64,000 bases of DNA from Elizabethkingia bruuniana (GCF_002024805.1 NZ_CP014337.1:1798001-1862000); one strand, 5' to 3'. Positions 28,002-38,373 are shown, counted from the stretch's first letter. Numbers and translations are program-made. Notes: generated from the letters alone by a model not told the origin.

Positions 28002-30809
28002 TTAAGCTGTTACTGGTCTTTTTGCAGGAGTTCCTTCACATTGGAATACCTGATTGATAATTGCATTCTGGTTGATCTCGAATTTTTTATGAGATCCTGG
28101 TGCAGGTGCTCCACTTGCTACCGGAGAAATTACTTGAGGATTTCTGTCTCTTAAGTTTCTCAGTATATAGCTCCATGCGCCCATGTTTTCAGGCTCTTCC
28201 TGTGCCCAGATGAATTCTTTAGCATTAGAATACTTTTCGAATATAGCATCCAACTGATCCATTTGAAGAGGATATAACTGCTCTAGTCTTACCAAAGCAA
28301 CTTTCTCATCATTCAGTTCTTCTTTTTTAGCTAATAGTTCATAATACAATTTACCAGAACATAATACTAATCTTTCTACTTTATCCGCTTTAGCAGTAGC
28401 ATCATCAATTATTGGCTGGAATGCTCCGTTTGCCAATTCCTCAACTTTAGAAACAGCTCTTGGATGACGCAATAATGATTTTGGAGTCATTACTACTAAT
28501 GGCTTTCTGAAATCAGCTTTCATTTGTCTTCTCAACAAGTGGAAGTAGTTAGCTGGTGTAGTAACATTAGCCACAATAATATTCTGGTTTGCGCAAAGTG
28601 TAAGGAAACGCTCTAATCTTGCAGAAGAGTGTTCAGCACCCTGTCCTTCAGATCCATGAGGCAATAACATTACCAATCCGTTTTGCAGTTTCCATTTTTC
28701 TTCAGCAGCTACAAGATATTGGTCGATAATAATCTGCGCTCCGTTAGCGAAATCACCAAACTGAGCTTCCCAGATTGTAAGGGTATCCGGAGACACCATT
28801 GCATATCCGTAATCGAATCCTAAAACCGCATACTCAGAAAGTAATGAGTTATAGATCTGGAACTGATTATCTTTAGTAGTAACAGATTTTAATGGTACAT
28901 ATTCTTCTTCCGTATCTTCAGTTTTTACAACTGCATGACGGTGAGAGAAAGTACCTCTTTCTACATCTTCACCAGAAATTCTGATACCAAATTCTTCACT
29001 TAGCAATGTAGCATAAGCTAAAAGCTCTCCCATTGCCCAGTCAAGATTATCGTTCTCAACCATATTAAGTCTCTGCTCGAATAATCTTGTGATTTTTTTG
29101 ATAAATTTCTTGTCTGTAGGCAGTGTAGAAATCTGTCTTGCTAAATCTTTTAGTTTATCTAACGGGAATTTAGTATCTACTGGATTAAGAACTGATCCTC
29201 TGGAACCGAAAGGGAATTTCTTCCAGTCGTCTGCCATAAAGATGTCCATTGTATTTTTTTTAATCTCTTTAGATTCGTCGAAGTTTTCATCCAATAATTT
29301 TTTGAACTCAACTTCCATTTGCTTCATCACTTCGTCAGAAACAATACCTTCCTTGATCAATTTATCTTTATAAATCTCTCTTGGGTTAGGGTGTTTTGCA
29401 ATGATGTTGTATAATTTAGGCTGTGTAAACTTAGGTTCATCACCTTCGTTGTGGCCATATTTTCTGTATCCTAAAAGGTCGATGTAAACATCTTTACCAA
29501 ATCTGTTACGGAAATCTGCAGCAAAATGCATTGCATGAACAACTGCTTCTACATCGTCTGCATTAATATGCATTACCGGAGAATCAGTTACTTTCGCTAC
29601 ATCTGTACAGTAAGTAGATGAACGTGCATCTAAATAATTGGTTGTAAATCCTACCTGGTTATTGGTAACGATGTGGATTGTACCTCCTGTTTTGTATCCG
29701 TCCAGCGTCATCATTTGTGCAATTTCGTATACAATTCCCTGTCCGGCAATTGCAGCATCACCATGAATAACGATTGGTAAAATCTTATTATAATCTCCGT
29801 TGTAGCTGTTGTCTACTTTAGCACGGCTGATACCTTCTACTAATGAAGCAACTGTTTCCAGGTGAGAAGGATTCGGTGTAAGATTAATTTTCACCGTTTC
29901 TCCGGCAGTTGTCTGAATAACTTTAGATGCTCCTAAGTGATATTTAACATCACCTGAGAATACATCTTCTTCAAATTCTTTACCTTCGAATTCACTGAAA
30001 ATTTGCTTATAAGGCTTTTGGAAAATATTTGTTAATACATTCAGTCTTCCTCTGTGCGCCATACCTAATACTACTTCATCTACACCTAATTGTGAAGACT
30101 TAGTAATAACCTGATCCAACGCAGGGATTAAAGATTCCAGACCTTCTAATGAGAAACGCTTCTGTCCTACGAATTTTGTATGCAGGTAGTTCTCGAAAGC
30201 CACTGCCTGATTAAGTCTTTGTAAAACATGCTTTTTCTCTTCAGGAGAAAGTTTTGCGTGGTTTTCATTTGCCTGAAGCCACTGACGAATGAAATCTCTT
30301 TCTTCAACATTTTTAATGTACATATATTCTACTCCGATAGAATCGCAGTAGATATTCTGAAGATGTCTTATGATTTCACTAAGCGTTGCAGGCCCTGGCA
30401 TTCCGGTTTCTGTAGCGCTGTTGAATTTTCTATTTAAATCAGCAGAAGTAAGTCCAAAATTTTCAATATCCAAGGTTGGCTCGAAGTGTCTTCTCTCTCT
30501 AACCGGATTGGTTTTAGTGAAAAGGTGACCACGAACACGGTATGCCTCGATAAGATTAATTACTTTGAATTCTCTGCGAATGTCTTCTGAAATTTCTGAA
30601 ATATTGACATTGCTGTTCTCTGCCTGTGATGCAAAAGATTTAATTTCTTGTACTGCTTCTTCATCACTGTAGTTTTCCAAAGCGAAATCAAACCCCTGAA
30701 AAAAAGCTTTCCATGATGGTTCGAGACTGTCAGGATATTTCAAATACTGCTGGTACATGTCCTCTATAAACTGAGAATGTACCGCATTTAAGAATGAAAA
30801 TCTGTCCAT
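28002..30809 (-). CDS. sucA: 2-oxoglutarate dehydrogenase E1 component
   Basis: This 935-residue thiamine-diphosphate enzyme decarboxylates 2-oxoglutarate in the TCA cycle. The N-terminal SRFSFLNAVHSQFIEDMYQQY-like region recruits E2. The ThDP domain contains HRGRLNVLTN, GDAAIAGQGIVYE and NNQVGFTT; the pyrimidine domain contains FGDFANGAQIIIDQ and LLPHGSEGQGAEHSSARLERFL (in parts). The C-terminal domain has MTPKSLLRHPRAVS and the EEPENMGAWSY motif. Length is normal. Operon with sucB. Confidence 0.97.
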   Translation of the reverse strand: MDRFSFLNAVHSQFIEDMYQQYLKYPDSLEPSWKAFFQGFDFALENYSDEEAVQEIKSFASQAENSNVNISEISEDIRREFKVINLIEAYRVRGHLFTKTNPVRERRHFEPTLDIENFGLTSADLNRKFNSATETGMPGPATLSEIIRHLQNIYCDSIGVEYMYIKNVEERDFIRQWLQANENHAKLSPEEKKHVLQRLNQAVAFENYLHTKFVGQKRFSLEGLESLIPALDQVITKSSQLGVDEVVLGMAHRGRLNVLTNIFQKPYKQIFSEFEGKEFEEDVFSGDVKYHLGASKVIQTTAGETVKINLTPNPSHLETVASLVEGISRAKVDNSYNGDYNKILPIVIHGDAAIAGQGIVYEIAQMMTLDGYKTGGTIHIVTNNQVGFTTNYLDARSSTYCTDVAKVTDSPVMHINADDVEAVVHAMHFAADFRNRFGKDVYIDLLGYRKYGHNEGDEPKFTQPKLYNIIAKHPNPREIYKDKLIKEGIVSDEVMKQMEVEFKKLLDENFDESKEIKKNTMDIFMADDWKKFPFGSRGSVLNPVDTKFPLDKLKDLARQISTLPTDKKFIKKITRLFEQRLNMVENDNLDWAMGELLAYATLLSEEFGIRISGEDVERGTFSHRHAVVKTEDTEEEYVPLKSVTTKDNQFQIYNSLLSEYAVLGFDYGYAMVSPDTLTIWEAQFGDFANGAQIIIDQYLVAAEEKWKLQNGLVMLLPHGSEGQGAEHSSARLERFLTLCANQNIIVANVTTPANYFHLLRRQMKADFRKPLVVMTPKSLLRHPRAVSKVEELANGAFQPIIDDATAKADKVERLVLCSGKLYYELLAKKEELNDEKVALVRLEQLYPLQMDQLDAIFEKYSNAKEFIWAQEEPENMGAWSYILRNLRDRNPQVISPVASGAPAPGSHKKFEINQNAIINQVFQCEGTPAKRPVTA

Positions 30810-30921
30810 TATTACCTTCTATCTATTAAAATTTTATATAATTCAACAAAATTACAAATAATAGCCAATCTGCCCAAGGATTTGATAAAATATAACCGAT
30901 TGATTTTGTATATCCGTCAAT

Positions 30922-31962
30922 TTAATAAATCTGAAGAGCAATTTTCAGGATTACGTCCTGATTTTCTATAGGAGGCTCCACAAATACCTCAGTGAGCTCA
31001 CCTACAGACATTTCTCTTCTCTTGGCCTCTGCAACTAAATTGGCTATTGCCTTCTTTCTACCCTCATAATTCCCCTTATAATAGGCAACGAGAGTCTTTG
31101 AAGCTTTAACGTCACGGAAGTTAAAATTATTATCGGTGACATCAAATTTCTTACTAACCGTAGCTCCATAGAAGTACGAAATCTCTTTATCGTTGACATT
31201 ATTGGAGCGCATTACCAGCTGTGGTTCTCCAAATTCGTCGTTTTTCTTTCCAAGATCCTTCGTCATAAAACTGTAGAGTTTATTATAGTTCATCACCACA
31301 GAATTGAAGAAATCCCCCTTTTTACGGTTAGATGCACTTACATTTAGCCCTAAAAGAATGGCTTCTTCGTGGTTTTCCTCTACAATAGTATCATACTTTA
31401 TGGTATTAAGCTTAGCTTCACGATCTACTTTATTACCCAGATGATTAGCCAATGCTATAATACTCTTATCTATACCCGAAACGAAATTCTCTTCATAGAT
31501 TAAATTAAGGGAGCGTTTTAAAAAAGGTCTGGCTGGTGTCCGTACATACCAGGTAACTTCGGTTTTTTCCGCACCAAGCTTTTTGAAACTAACATCTATG
31601 AGATAAGGATTGCTGTCACTATTTTTGAACAACTGATATTTAATCCCTCTGTTTGGTATAACATAACGGATAAACACATCTCCATTTTCGGCAGAATCTC
31701 TTTTATTTACAAAATGCATGGAGCTTCCAACTCCGTCATATGGCGTATAATAAGAGAAACCTAGATGATCATTCTCCTGTATAAATTCATTCCATTGCGA
31801 GAAATTGTACAGATTGTTAAACTGAGGAAAAACTTTTTCCAACGGAAAATTGATTTCCTTTTTTACAGAAAAACTCTTTGTCTTCTCCACGAAAATCATG
31901 GAAACCGCATAAATACCAAATATTAGTACCAGAAAAGTAATAATTAACTTAACCCACTTCAT
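30922..31962 (-). CDS. Membrane-anchored SRPBCC protein with GyrI-like C-terminal domain
   Basis: This 346-residue protein has an N-terminal membrane helix (about 4-24). An SRPBCC/polyketide cyclase-like domain follows (about 35-170, INFPLEKVFPQFNNLYNFSQWN). The C-terminal part (about 190-346) resembles GyrI/AraC effector-binding domains (KTLVAYYKGNYEGRKKAIANL, VEPPIENQDVILKIALQIY). Both domains usually hold hydrophobic or amphipathic ligands. No DNA-binding region is present, so it is not a regulator of MerR/AraC type. It lies between glgC and sucA without obvious functional link. Confidence 0.75.
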   Translation of the reverse strand: MKWVKLIITFLVLIFGIYAVSMIFVEKTKSFSVKKEINFPLEKVFPQFNNLYNFSQWNEFIQENDHLGFSYYTPYDGVGSSMHFVNKRDSAENGDVFIRYVIPNRGIKYQLFKNSDSNPYLIDVSFKKLGAEKTEVTWYVRTPARPFLKRSLNLIYEENFVSGIDKSIIALANHLGNKVDREAKLNTIKYDTIVEENHEEAILLGLNVSASNRKKGDFFNSVVMNYNKLYSFMTKDLGKKNDEFGEPQLVMRSNNVNDKEISYFYGATVSKKFDVTDNNFNFRDVKASKTLVAYYKGNYEGRKKAIANLVAEAKRREMSVGELTEVFVEPPIENQDVILKIALQIY

Positions 31963-32007
31963 TCACTGAAATTAAGCAACAAAGATAATACTCTTCCTCA
32001 TACTGGC

Positions 32008-33261
32008 CTATTGTATTATAGTTCCGTTAGGAATTATAGCTTCTTTTTTTATCACAATAATACCATCGCGTACAGAATAAGATTCATAGTCGGCATCCGG
32101 CATATGTTTTCCACCGATAATCCGGACATTATTCCCGATCATACAGTTCTTGTCTATAATAGCATTTTCGATATAACAATTTTCTCCAACACCGAAAAGA
32201 GGTACTAAATCATTAATTTCATCATTTTGATAGAAATCTGCTCCCATCATATAGGTGTTTTTAACAACACTTCCTCTGCCAATTCTTGCACGGTTACCGA
32301 TGACACATTTTTCCAGGCGATCCCCCATAATAATAGCACCGTCCCCTACTACTACTTTTTCCATATAGCTTCCGTTGATCTTAGTTGGCGGCAGCATTCT
32401 GGATCTTGTAAAGATTGGTGAAGAACTGAACATGTTGAACTGAGGTAAATCCTGTGTAAGATCCATATTGGCTTCAAAGAAGGATTCTATAGTCCCGATG
32501 TCTGTCCAATAACCATTGTATTGATAGCTTAATGTATTGTAATTGCCAATTGATGCCGGGATTACTTCCTTACCAAAGTCGTCCCCTTTGTTTTCATCAA
32601 ATATCTTGGTTAAAATGCTTTTTGTAAAAATGTATATACCCATGGAAGCAAGATAATTCTTCCCTTGCGCTTTACTTACCTCATCAACATCCGAACTCCA
32701 TTGTGGCAGTATATCTTTTCCGGGCTTCTCAATAAAAGCGGTAATATTATTCTGTTCATCAGATTTCAAAATCCCAAATCCGGGAGCATCTTTTTCATTA
32801 ACCGGTATTGTTGCAATTGTAATATCACCTTCGTTTTCGATATGGAAATTCAGCATTTCCCTGAAATCCATTTGGTATAACTGGTCTCCGGAAAGAATCA
32901 GTATGTAATCGTAATCATACTTGCGTAAATGCGGCATAGACTGCCTTACAGCATCTGCTGTTCCCTGAAACCATTTATCGTTATCTACACTTTGCTCTGC
33001 AGCAATGATATCCACAAAGCCTCGGCTAAAAACATCAAAGTTGTACGTATTCTTTATATGCTGATTAAGAGACGCTGAATTAAACTGAGTTAAAACCATG
33101 ATCTGATTAAATCCGGAGTTTACACAGTTGGAGATTGGAATATCAACCAGTCTGTATTTTCCCGCAATCGGCACAGCCGGTTTAGACCTTTGATCTGTTA
33201 AAGGAAATAATCTGGAGCCTCTTCCCCCTCCTAAAACAATTGAGATTACTTTTTTTCCCAT
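32008..33261 (-). CDS. glgC: Glucose-1-phosphate adenylyltransferase
   Basis: This 417-residue enzyme makes ADP-glucose, the glucosyl donor for glycogen. The pyrophosphorylase domain starts with VLGGGRGSRLFPLTDQRSKP (about 9-28) and has GKYRLVDIPISNC, LSGDQLYQMDF (metal Asp), FGILK, and IEKP. The C-terminal left-handed beta-helix (about 290-417, IGNRARIGRGSVVKNTYMMG) ends the protein. It is the last gene in glgB-glgA-glgC, 48 bp after glgA. Confidence 0.96.
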   Translation of the reverse strand: MGKKVISIVLGGGRGSRLFPLTDQRSKPAVPIAGKYRLVDIPISNCVNSGFNQIMVLTQFNSASLNQHIKNTYNFDVFSRGFVDIIAAEQSVDNDKWFQGTADAVRQSMPHLRKYDYDYILILSGDQLYQMDFREMLNFHIENEGDITIATIPVNEKDAPGFGILKSDEQNNITAFIEKPGKDILPQWSSDVDEVSKAQGKNYLASMGIYIFTKSILTKIFDENKGDDFGKEVIPASIGNYNTLSYQYNGYWTDIGTIESFFEANMDLTQDLPQFNMFSSSPIFTRSRMLPPTKINGSYMEKVVVGDGAIIMGDRLEKCVIGNRARIGRGSVVKNTYMMGADFYQNDEINDLVPLFGVGENCYIENAIIDKNCMIGNNVRIIGGKHMPDADYESYSVRDGIIVIKKEAIIPNGTIIQ

Positions 33262-33309
33262 GGTTAATATTTTATTTATTTAGTGTGTTTAAAATAGGTA
33301 TATTTTTTA

Positions 33310-34731
33310 TTATACCGTATATAAATTTAAATATTTTTCTGCTGATTTTTCCCATGAAAAATCAATCTTCATCATTTTCTTCTGGTAATCCTTCATGTCA
33401 GAAGGCAGGTTATAGTATAAATATAGCGATCTATTAACGGCATGAAGCATGTCTTCCATATTGAAATTACGGAAAGTTATCCCATAACCATCATCTCCAA
33501 TATCTTTTACGGTATCTTTTAATCCACCTGTTAATCTTACGATAGGCATTGTTCCATATCGCATGGAGTACATCTGATTGAGCCCGCAAGGTTCTACTCT
33601 GGAAGGCATTAACAGAAAATCTGCAGAAGAATAAATCTGGTGCGACAATTGTTCTTTATATCCTAAATCTACTGCAAGATTTACATAAAACACATTTTTC
33701 AGGTATCTGAATCTGTCTTCCAGCCCTTTATCTCCGGAACCTAAAACAATAAAATTAAGTTTCCCCTCATTCTCCCATATACATCTGCTGATTAAATCAG
33801 GAAGTACATCTGCACCTTTTTCTTTTGCAAACCTTCCGATGAATGCATAAAGCGGAAGCTCAGGATTCAGTTCATAAGTCTCACACAACTTGGCCTTATT
33901 CAACTCTCTTTTCCTTGCAAAAGTTTTTAAGGTATAATTATTATCCATCATCGGATCTGATTTCGGATCCCAGACTTCAGTGTCAATTCCATTGATAATT
34001 CCATACGCTTTAGCCCTTTCCTGCCGGATTAATTCATCCAGGCCGTTGGCTTCTGCAAGTAATTCTTCCAGATAACCTTCGGAAACAGCGTTAAAAGCAT
34101 GCGTATTCTTAATCATTACTGCAAGTGGATTGATACATTTATCCCAATCCAGAAGCCCCCATTTCCATTGGTCGAACTCCGGAAAGAAACGAGCCATTTC
34201 CCAGGACATATGTCCCTGGTATTGTCCGTTGTGTATAGTTCCAATAGTTTTCACTCCCTTAAGGAATGAATATTCATGACAGTATTCTGTAAAAAAGGGA
34301 ATAAGCCCGGCATGATAGTCATGGCAATGCAAGATATCTGGTCTTCGTTGTTCCCAGCATAACCATTGCAGCACAGCCCGCTGAAAGGCAATAAACTGCA
34401 TACTTTCATCTCTGTAGCCATATACTTCATCCCGATCCGTAAGCCCATGTATTTTTACAAGATAAAGTTCAAATCCCAAAATATCACTTTCTTCTTGTAG
34501 TATTTCAAAATAAAAAGGATTTCCGTCAAGATACACAGTATTCTCAAAAATAATCTCAAATTTATTCTGATGTACAAATGGTTTGTTGTACCATGGCATC
34601 ACAACTTTAGCCTTCGCCCCCATCATATTTTGATACTTAGGCAAAGCACCAACAACATCTGCCAGTCCGCCAACTTTGGCTACCGGATAGCACTCCATAC
34701 TGATGTGATAGATATCTAACTGATCGTACAT
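33310..34731 (-). CDS. glgA: Glycogen synthase, GT5
   Basis: This 473-residue enzyme extends alpha-1,4-glucan from ADP-glucose. YHISMECYPVAKVGGLADVV holds the KxGG donor-binding motif near the N-terminus. The Rossmann C-half has FIGRFAKEKGADVLPDLI and EPCGLNQMYSMRYGTMPIVRLTGGLKDTV-type sequence (in two stretches), with the catalytic Glu of EPCG. I chose ATG 34731, 8 bp after the glgB stop; an ATG at 34770 would add 13 lysine-rich residues and overlap glgB. Confidence 0.94.
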   Translation of the reverse strand: MYDQLDIYHISMECYPVAKVGGLADVVGALPKYQNMMGAKAKVVMPWYNKPFVHQNKFEIIFENTVYLDGNPFYFEILQEESDILGFELYLVKIHGLTDRDEVYGYRDESMQFIAFQRAVLQWLCWEQRRPDILHCHDYHAGLIPFFTEYCHEYSFLKGVKTIGTIHNGQYQGHMSWEMARFFPEFDQWKWGLLDWDKCINPLAVMIKNTHAFNAVSEGYLEELLAEANGLDELIRQERAKAYGIINGIDTEVWDPKSDPMMDNNYTLKTFARKRELNKAKLCETYELNPELPLYAFIGRFAKEKGADVLPDLISRCIWENEGKLNFIVLGSGDKGLEDRFRYLKNVFYVNLAVDLGYKEQLSHQIYSSADFLLMPSRVEPCGLNQMYSMRYGTMPIVRLTGGLKDTVKDIGDDGYGITFRNFNMEDMLHAVNRSLYLYYNLPSDMKDYQKKMMKIDFSWEKSAEKYLNLYTV

Positions 34732-34739
34732 AATGATTA

Positions 34740-36647
34740 TTATTTTTTTCTTCTGAATATTATTCCGCATAATGGCGGCAAATCTATATCTGCCGAATAT
34801 TCTTTTCCATAATGCGGTACATTTTTAGTTTTAAAGCTCTTTATAGTTTTTCCACTCCCCCAATATTCTTTATCATCCGAATTAACAACAGGCTCCCAAC
34901 CTGACATATCCGGTAAAGCTATCCTGAAATTTTTATATGGAACCGAGGACAAATTTAAAATGACTAATAACTGATCTTCTCTGCTTTTACCTTTTCTAAG
35001 ATACACATATACCGAGTTTCTGCTATCATCTGCATGAAGCCACTCCATACCGGCACTTTCATAATTTAGTTCATATAATGCTTTTTCTTCTCTGTAAACT
35101 TTATTGAGTCTGGTTACAAAATCTTTCATTTTATGATGAGCTTCATATTCCAGCAAATGCCAGTTCAGAGACGCACTAAAGTCCCATTCCAAAGTCTGTG
35201 CAAATTCGTCTCCCATAAAAAGTAATTTTGCTCCGGGATGTGTATACATCCATAGATATAAAGCTCTTAGGTTAGCATGCTTTTGCCATTCATCTCCAAA
35301 CATTTTATAAAGCATAGGAGATTTACCATGTACAACCTCATCATGCGAAAGAGGAAGCACATATTTTTCATCAAAAGCATAGGATATACTAAAAGTAATA
35401 TCGTGATGTGAACTATGTCTTACTAAAAAATCTTTTTTAAAATATCGAATTGTATCGTGCATCCAGCCCATCATCCATTTCATTCCGAAACCTACTCCAC
35501 CATCTTTTACAGCATGTGTAAGTTTTGGATAGGAAGTCGATTCTTCTGCAATAGTTTTTACATTCGGATAATGCTTATTTACAGCTGTATTAAATTCTTT
35601 CAGAAATTCCAATGCTTCCAGATTGATGTTACCACCATCTTTATTGGCAATCCATTCACCATCTTTTCTTGCATAATCCAGATACAGCATAGAAGTAACT
35701 GCATCTACCCGCAAGGCGTCTATATGAAAACGCTCCAACCAGAAGAAAGCGTTACTGATCAAAAAAGACTTTACCTCGTTTCTGCCGTAATTAAAAATTC
35801 GGGTATTCCACTCCGGATGATATCCCTGTCTCTCATCTTCATGTTCGTATAAAAAGCTACCATCAAAACGATATAAACCATGAGCATCTGAAGGAAAATG
35901 AGCCGGAACCCAGTCCATAATAACACCTATATCATTCCGATGGAATTCCTCAATAAGAAACATCAGATCCTGTGGACTTCCCAGCCTGCTGTCTACAGCA
36001 TAATATCCTGTAACCTGATATCCCCACGAAGGTTCATAAGGATATGATGTAACCGGCATAAATTCTACATGTGTAAATCCTGTTTCTTTTATATACGCAA
36101 CCAAGTCTGGTGCTATACTCCTGAAATTTACATTTCCGTTTTTATCTTTCTTCCATGAAGGCAGATGAATTTCATAAATAGATATTGGAACCTGAAAAGA
36201 ATTTTTGTGGTGCTGTTCCTCCATCCACATTGTATCTTTCCACTCGTACCAGGTAGTAGAAACTATAGATGCTGTCTGTGGTGGTATTTCGGCAATATTA
36301 CCAAAGGGGTCTGCTTTCAAAAAGACATCACCAGTATGGGTTTCTATTTCATATTTATAGATATTGCCCAAGCCTATATTTGGAATAAAGCCTTCCCATA
36401 TTCCGGAATCATCCCATCTGTATTTCAGTTCGTGAATAACTCCTTTCCAGTTATTAAAATCACCAACAACCGAAACCTGTTTTGCATTTGGGGCCCATAC
36501 AGCAAAATAAACGCCTTTGTAGCCGTTAACTTCCACCAGATGTGCTCCCATCTTTTCATAAAGACGGTAGTGTTTTCCTTTTCTGAACAGATCAATATCA
36601 TAATCTGTAAGCAAAGAAAACGACAATGTAGGAGGTGTAGACATCAT
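34740..36647 (-). CDS. glgB: 1,4-alpha-glucan branching enzyme, GH13
   Basis: This 635-residue enzyme creates alpha-1,6 branches in glycogen. A CBM48 domain occupies about residues 25-130 (YFAVWAPNAKQVSVVGDFNNW). The GH13 barrel follows, with FMPVTSYPYEPSWGYQVTGYYA, DWVPAHFP, the nucleophile Asp in DALRVDAVTSM (about 314), the acid Glu in TIAEESTSYP (about 366) and LPLSHDEVVHGK. The C-terminal beta domain ends at IIFRRKK. It is first in the glgB-glgA-glgC operon and is divergent from the GH125 gene. Confidence 0.96.
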   Translation of the reverse strand: MMSTPPTLSFSLLTDYDIDLFRKGKHYRLYEKMGAHLVEVNGYKGVYFAVWAPNAKQVSVVGDFNNWKGVIHELKYRWDDSGIWEGFIPNIGLGNIYKYEIETHTGDVFLKADPFGNIAEIPPQTASIVSTTWYEWKDTMWMEEQHHKNSFQVPISIYEIHLPSWKKDKNGNVNFRSIAPDLVAYIKETGFTHVEFMPVTSYPYEPSWGYQVTGYYAVDSRLGSPQDLMFLIEEFHRNDIGVIMDWVPAHFPSDAHGLYRFDGSFLYEHEDERQGYHPEWNTRIFNYGRNEVKSFLISNAFFWLERFHIDALRVDAVTSMLYLDYARKDGEWIANKDGGNINLEALEFLKEFNTAVNKHYPNVKTIAEESTSYPKLTHAVKDGGVGFGMKWMMGWMHDTIRYFKKDFLVRHSSHHDITFSISYAFDEKYVLPLSHDEVVHGKSPMLYKMFGDEWQKHANLRALYLWMYTHPGAKLLFMGDEFAQTLEWDFSASLNWHLLEYEAHHKMKDFVTRLNKVYREEKALYELNYESAGMEWLHADDSRNSVYVYLRKGKSREDQLLVILNLSSVPYKNFRIALPDMSGWEPVVNSDDKEYWGSGKTIKSFKTKNVPHYGKEYSADIDLPPLCGIIFRRKK

Positions 36648-36865
36648 ACGGTGTTTTATTCTTCCAATTTACAATCTTTCTTTGATATGGAATATAATTT
36701 TAATAAATAATAACGAAGAATTTTCTTTATTTAACACTCCTGATAAAATGTAAACCTATAAATCTATAATACTTATAAAGTTCCCTTTTTGAGAGGGTTT
36801 TATTTTTATACTACTATTGGTACAACTGCATTATATTAAAAGAGAATTATTCTTAATAAAATCAG

Positions 36866-36873
36866 TATATTTG
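36866..36873 (+). promoter_or_regulatory. -7 box of the GH125 gene
   Basis: TATATTTG matches TAnnTTTG, 33 bp before the ATG. The -33 region is not a good match. It lies in a 259-bp divergent gap shared with glgB. Confidence 0.6.
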
Positions 36874-36906
36874 GAGTTATTCAGAATAAAAAAAACTAAA
36901 TACTAA

Positions 36907-38328
36907 ATGGATAGAAGAGATTTTATTAAAAATGCATCATTGGCTGGTATCGGTTTATTAACACCTAAAACAGTGCTTGCAGCTGACTTTTTTTATGATT
37001 TCCCTGTAGTGAGAACTCCACAAGCCAGCAGAAAATTTACAAGCCCTGCGATTGAGAAGGCTATTGATACTTTTGGTAAAAAGGTGAAGAATAAGGAATT
37101 GGCATGGATGTTCAATAACTGTTTCCCTAATACATTAGACACAACAGTATTCCCTTATCAGGAAAACGGGCAAAACCTTACTTATGTTATTACCGGAGAT
37201 ATCGACGCTATGTGGCTTCGTGACAGTAGCGCACAGGTATGGCCATATCTGAAACTGATGAAAGGTGATAAAAAACTTCAGGAACTGATACAGGGACTTA
37301 TCCGTAAACAAAGTAAATGTATTAATATAGATCCATATGCTAATGCCTTCTATAATGATCCAACTAAAAAGGGAGAATGGTTTAGCGATCATACTGATAT
37401 GAAGCCCGGCATCCACGAGCGTAAATGGGAAATAGATTCTCTTTGTTATCCTATAAGACTTTCCTATCACTATTGGAAAATATCTGGTGATACTACTCCG
37501 TTTAATGATGAATGGGTACAGGCGCAAAAAAATATTTATAAAACATTTACTGAGCAACAACGTAAAAACGATCTTGGTCCATATAAATTTATGAGAACCA
37601 CGCCGAGAGGATCCGATACTTTGCAAGTTGACGGTTACGGTTACCCAGTAAAGCCGGTAGGACTTATCTGTTCAAGCTTCCGTCCTTCTGATGACTCCAC
37701 TATTTTCTCATTCCTTATTCCTGCAAACCTTTTTGCTGTAGTAAGCCTTAGACACTCTGCAGAAATACTGAGAGAGGTAAAAAAAGAAAATGACCTGGCT
37801 CAGAAATTTTTAGCTTTAGCTGATGAAGTGGAGCAAGCTGTTAAAGAACATGGAATTGTAAATCACCCTAAGTTTGGTAAAGTATATGCTTATGAAGTAG
37901 ATGGTTTCGGAAGTTATTTGATGATGGATGATGCTAATGTACCAAGCTTACTTGCTCTTCCGTATCTTGAAGCTGTAGATGTAAATGATGAAGTCTACCA
38001 AAGAACAAGAAAGTATATTCTTTCCTCAGACAACCCATTCTTCTTCAAAGGTAAAGCCGGAGAAGGTATTGGCGGTCCACACATTGGACGCGACTATATC
38101 TGGCCAATTGCTATTACTATGAGAGGGTTAACTTCCAATAACGATGCTGAGATTAGAGAATGCGTTCAGATGCTCGTAAAAACACATGGTGGAACAGGAT
38201 TCATGCATGAATCTTTCCATAAAGATGATCCTACGAACTTTACCCGTAAATGGTTTGCCTGGGCAAATACATTATTTGGTGAGTTCATCTGGAAGACCTA
38301 TAATGAGAAACCTCATTTGTTAAGCTAA
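36907..38328 (+). CDS. GH125 exo-alpha-1,6-mannosidase with Tat-type signal
   Basis: This 473-residue protein begins MDRRDFIKNASLAGIGLL, a twin-arginine motif followed by a hydrophobic helix, and is probably exported folded through Tat. The mature (alpha/alpha)6 barrel has NTLDTTVFPY, TGDIDAMWLRDSSAQVWPY, KWEIDSLCYPIRL, GLICSSFRPSDD, DDANVPSLLALPYL, IGRDYIWPIAI and THGGTGFMHESFHKDDP, a near-continuous GH125 signature. The Asp of the WLRDS region and the Glu of MHESF fit acid/base roles in an inverting reaction. It trims alpha-1,6-mannose from N-glycan-type or yeast mannans. A GH92 mannosidase lies at 46310-48547. Confidence 0.92.
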   Translation: MDRRDFIKNASLAGIGLLTPKTVLAADFFYDFPVVRTPQASRKFTSPAIEKAIDTFGKKVKNKELAWMFNNCFPNTLDTTVFPYQENGQNLTYVITGDIDAMWLRDSSAQVWPYLKLMKGDKKLQELIQGLIRKQSKCINIDPYANAFYNDPTKKGEWFSDHTDMKPGIHERKWEIDSLCYPIRLSYHYWKISGDTTPFNDEWVQAQKNIYKTFTEQQRKNDLGPYKFMRTTPRGSDTLQVDGYGYPVKPVGLICSSFRPSDDSTIFSFLIPANLFAVVSLRHSAEILREVKKENDLAQKFLALADEVEQAVKEHGIVNHPKFGKVYAYEVDGFGSYLMMDDANVPSLLALPYLEAVDVNDEVYQRTRKYILSSDNPFFFKGKAGEGIGGPHIGRDYIWPIAITMRGLTSNNDAEIRECVQMLVKTHGGTGFMHESFHKDDPTNFTRKWFAWANTLFGEFIWKTYNEKPHLLS

Positions 38329-38346
38329 AGTCTGATTAATATAATA

Positions 38347-38373
38347 AAAGGAGGTTTTTATACCTCCTTTTTT
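38347..38373 (+). terminator. Intrinsic terminator of the GH125 gene
   Basis: AAAGGAGGT-TTTTAT-ACCTCCTTT followed by TTT, 18 bp after the stop. Confidence 0.9.

Noticed and set aside
36165-36710. 181-codon open frame on the plus strand across glgB
   Set aside because: Lies antisense to a clear glgB and has no recognisable domains; composition is that of a reverse-complement shadow.
36781-36810. Hairpin CCCT/AGGG followed by T-rich sequence in the glgB-GH125 gap
   Set aside because: Stem is only 4 bp and no gene ends nearby, so it is not a credible terminator.
37135-37626. 163-codon open frame on the minus strand across the GH125 gene
   Set aside because: Antisense to a strongly supported gene, no domain, no promoter.
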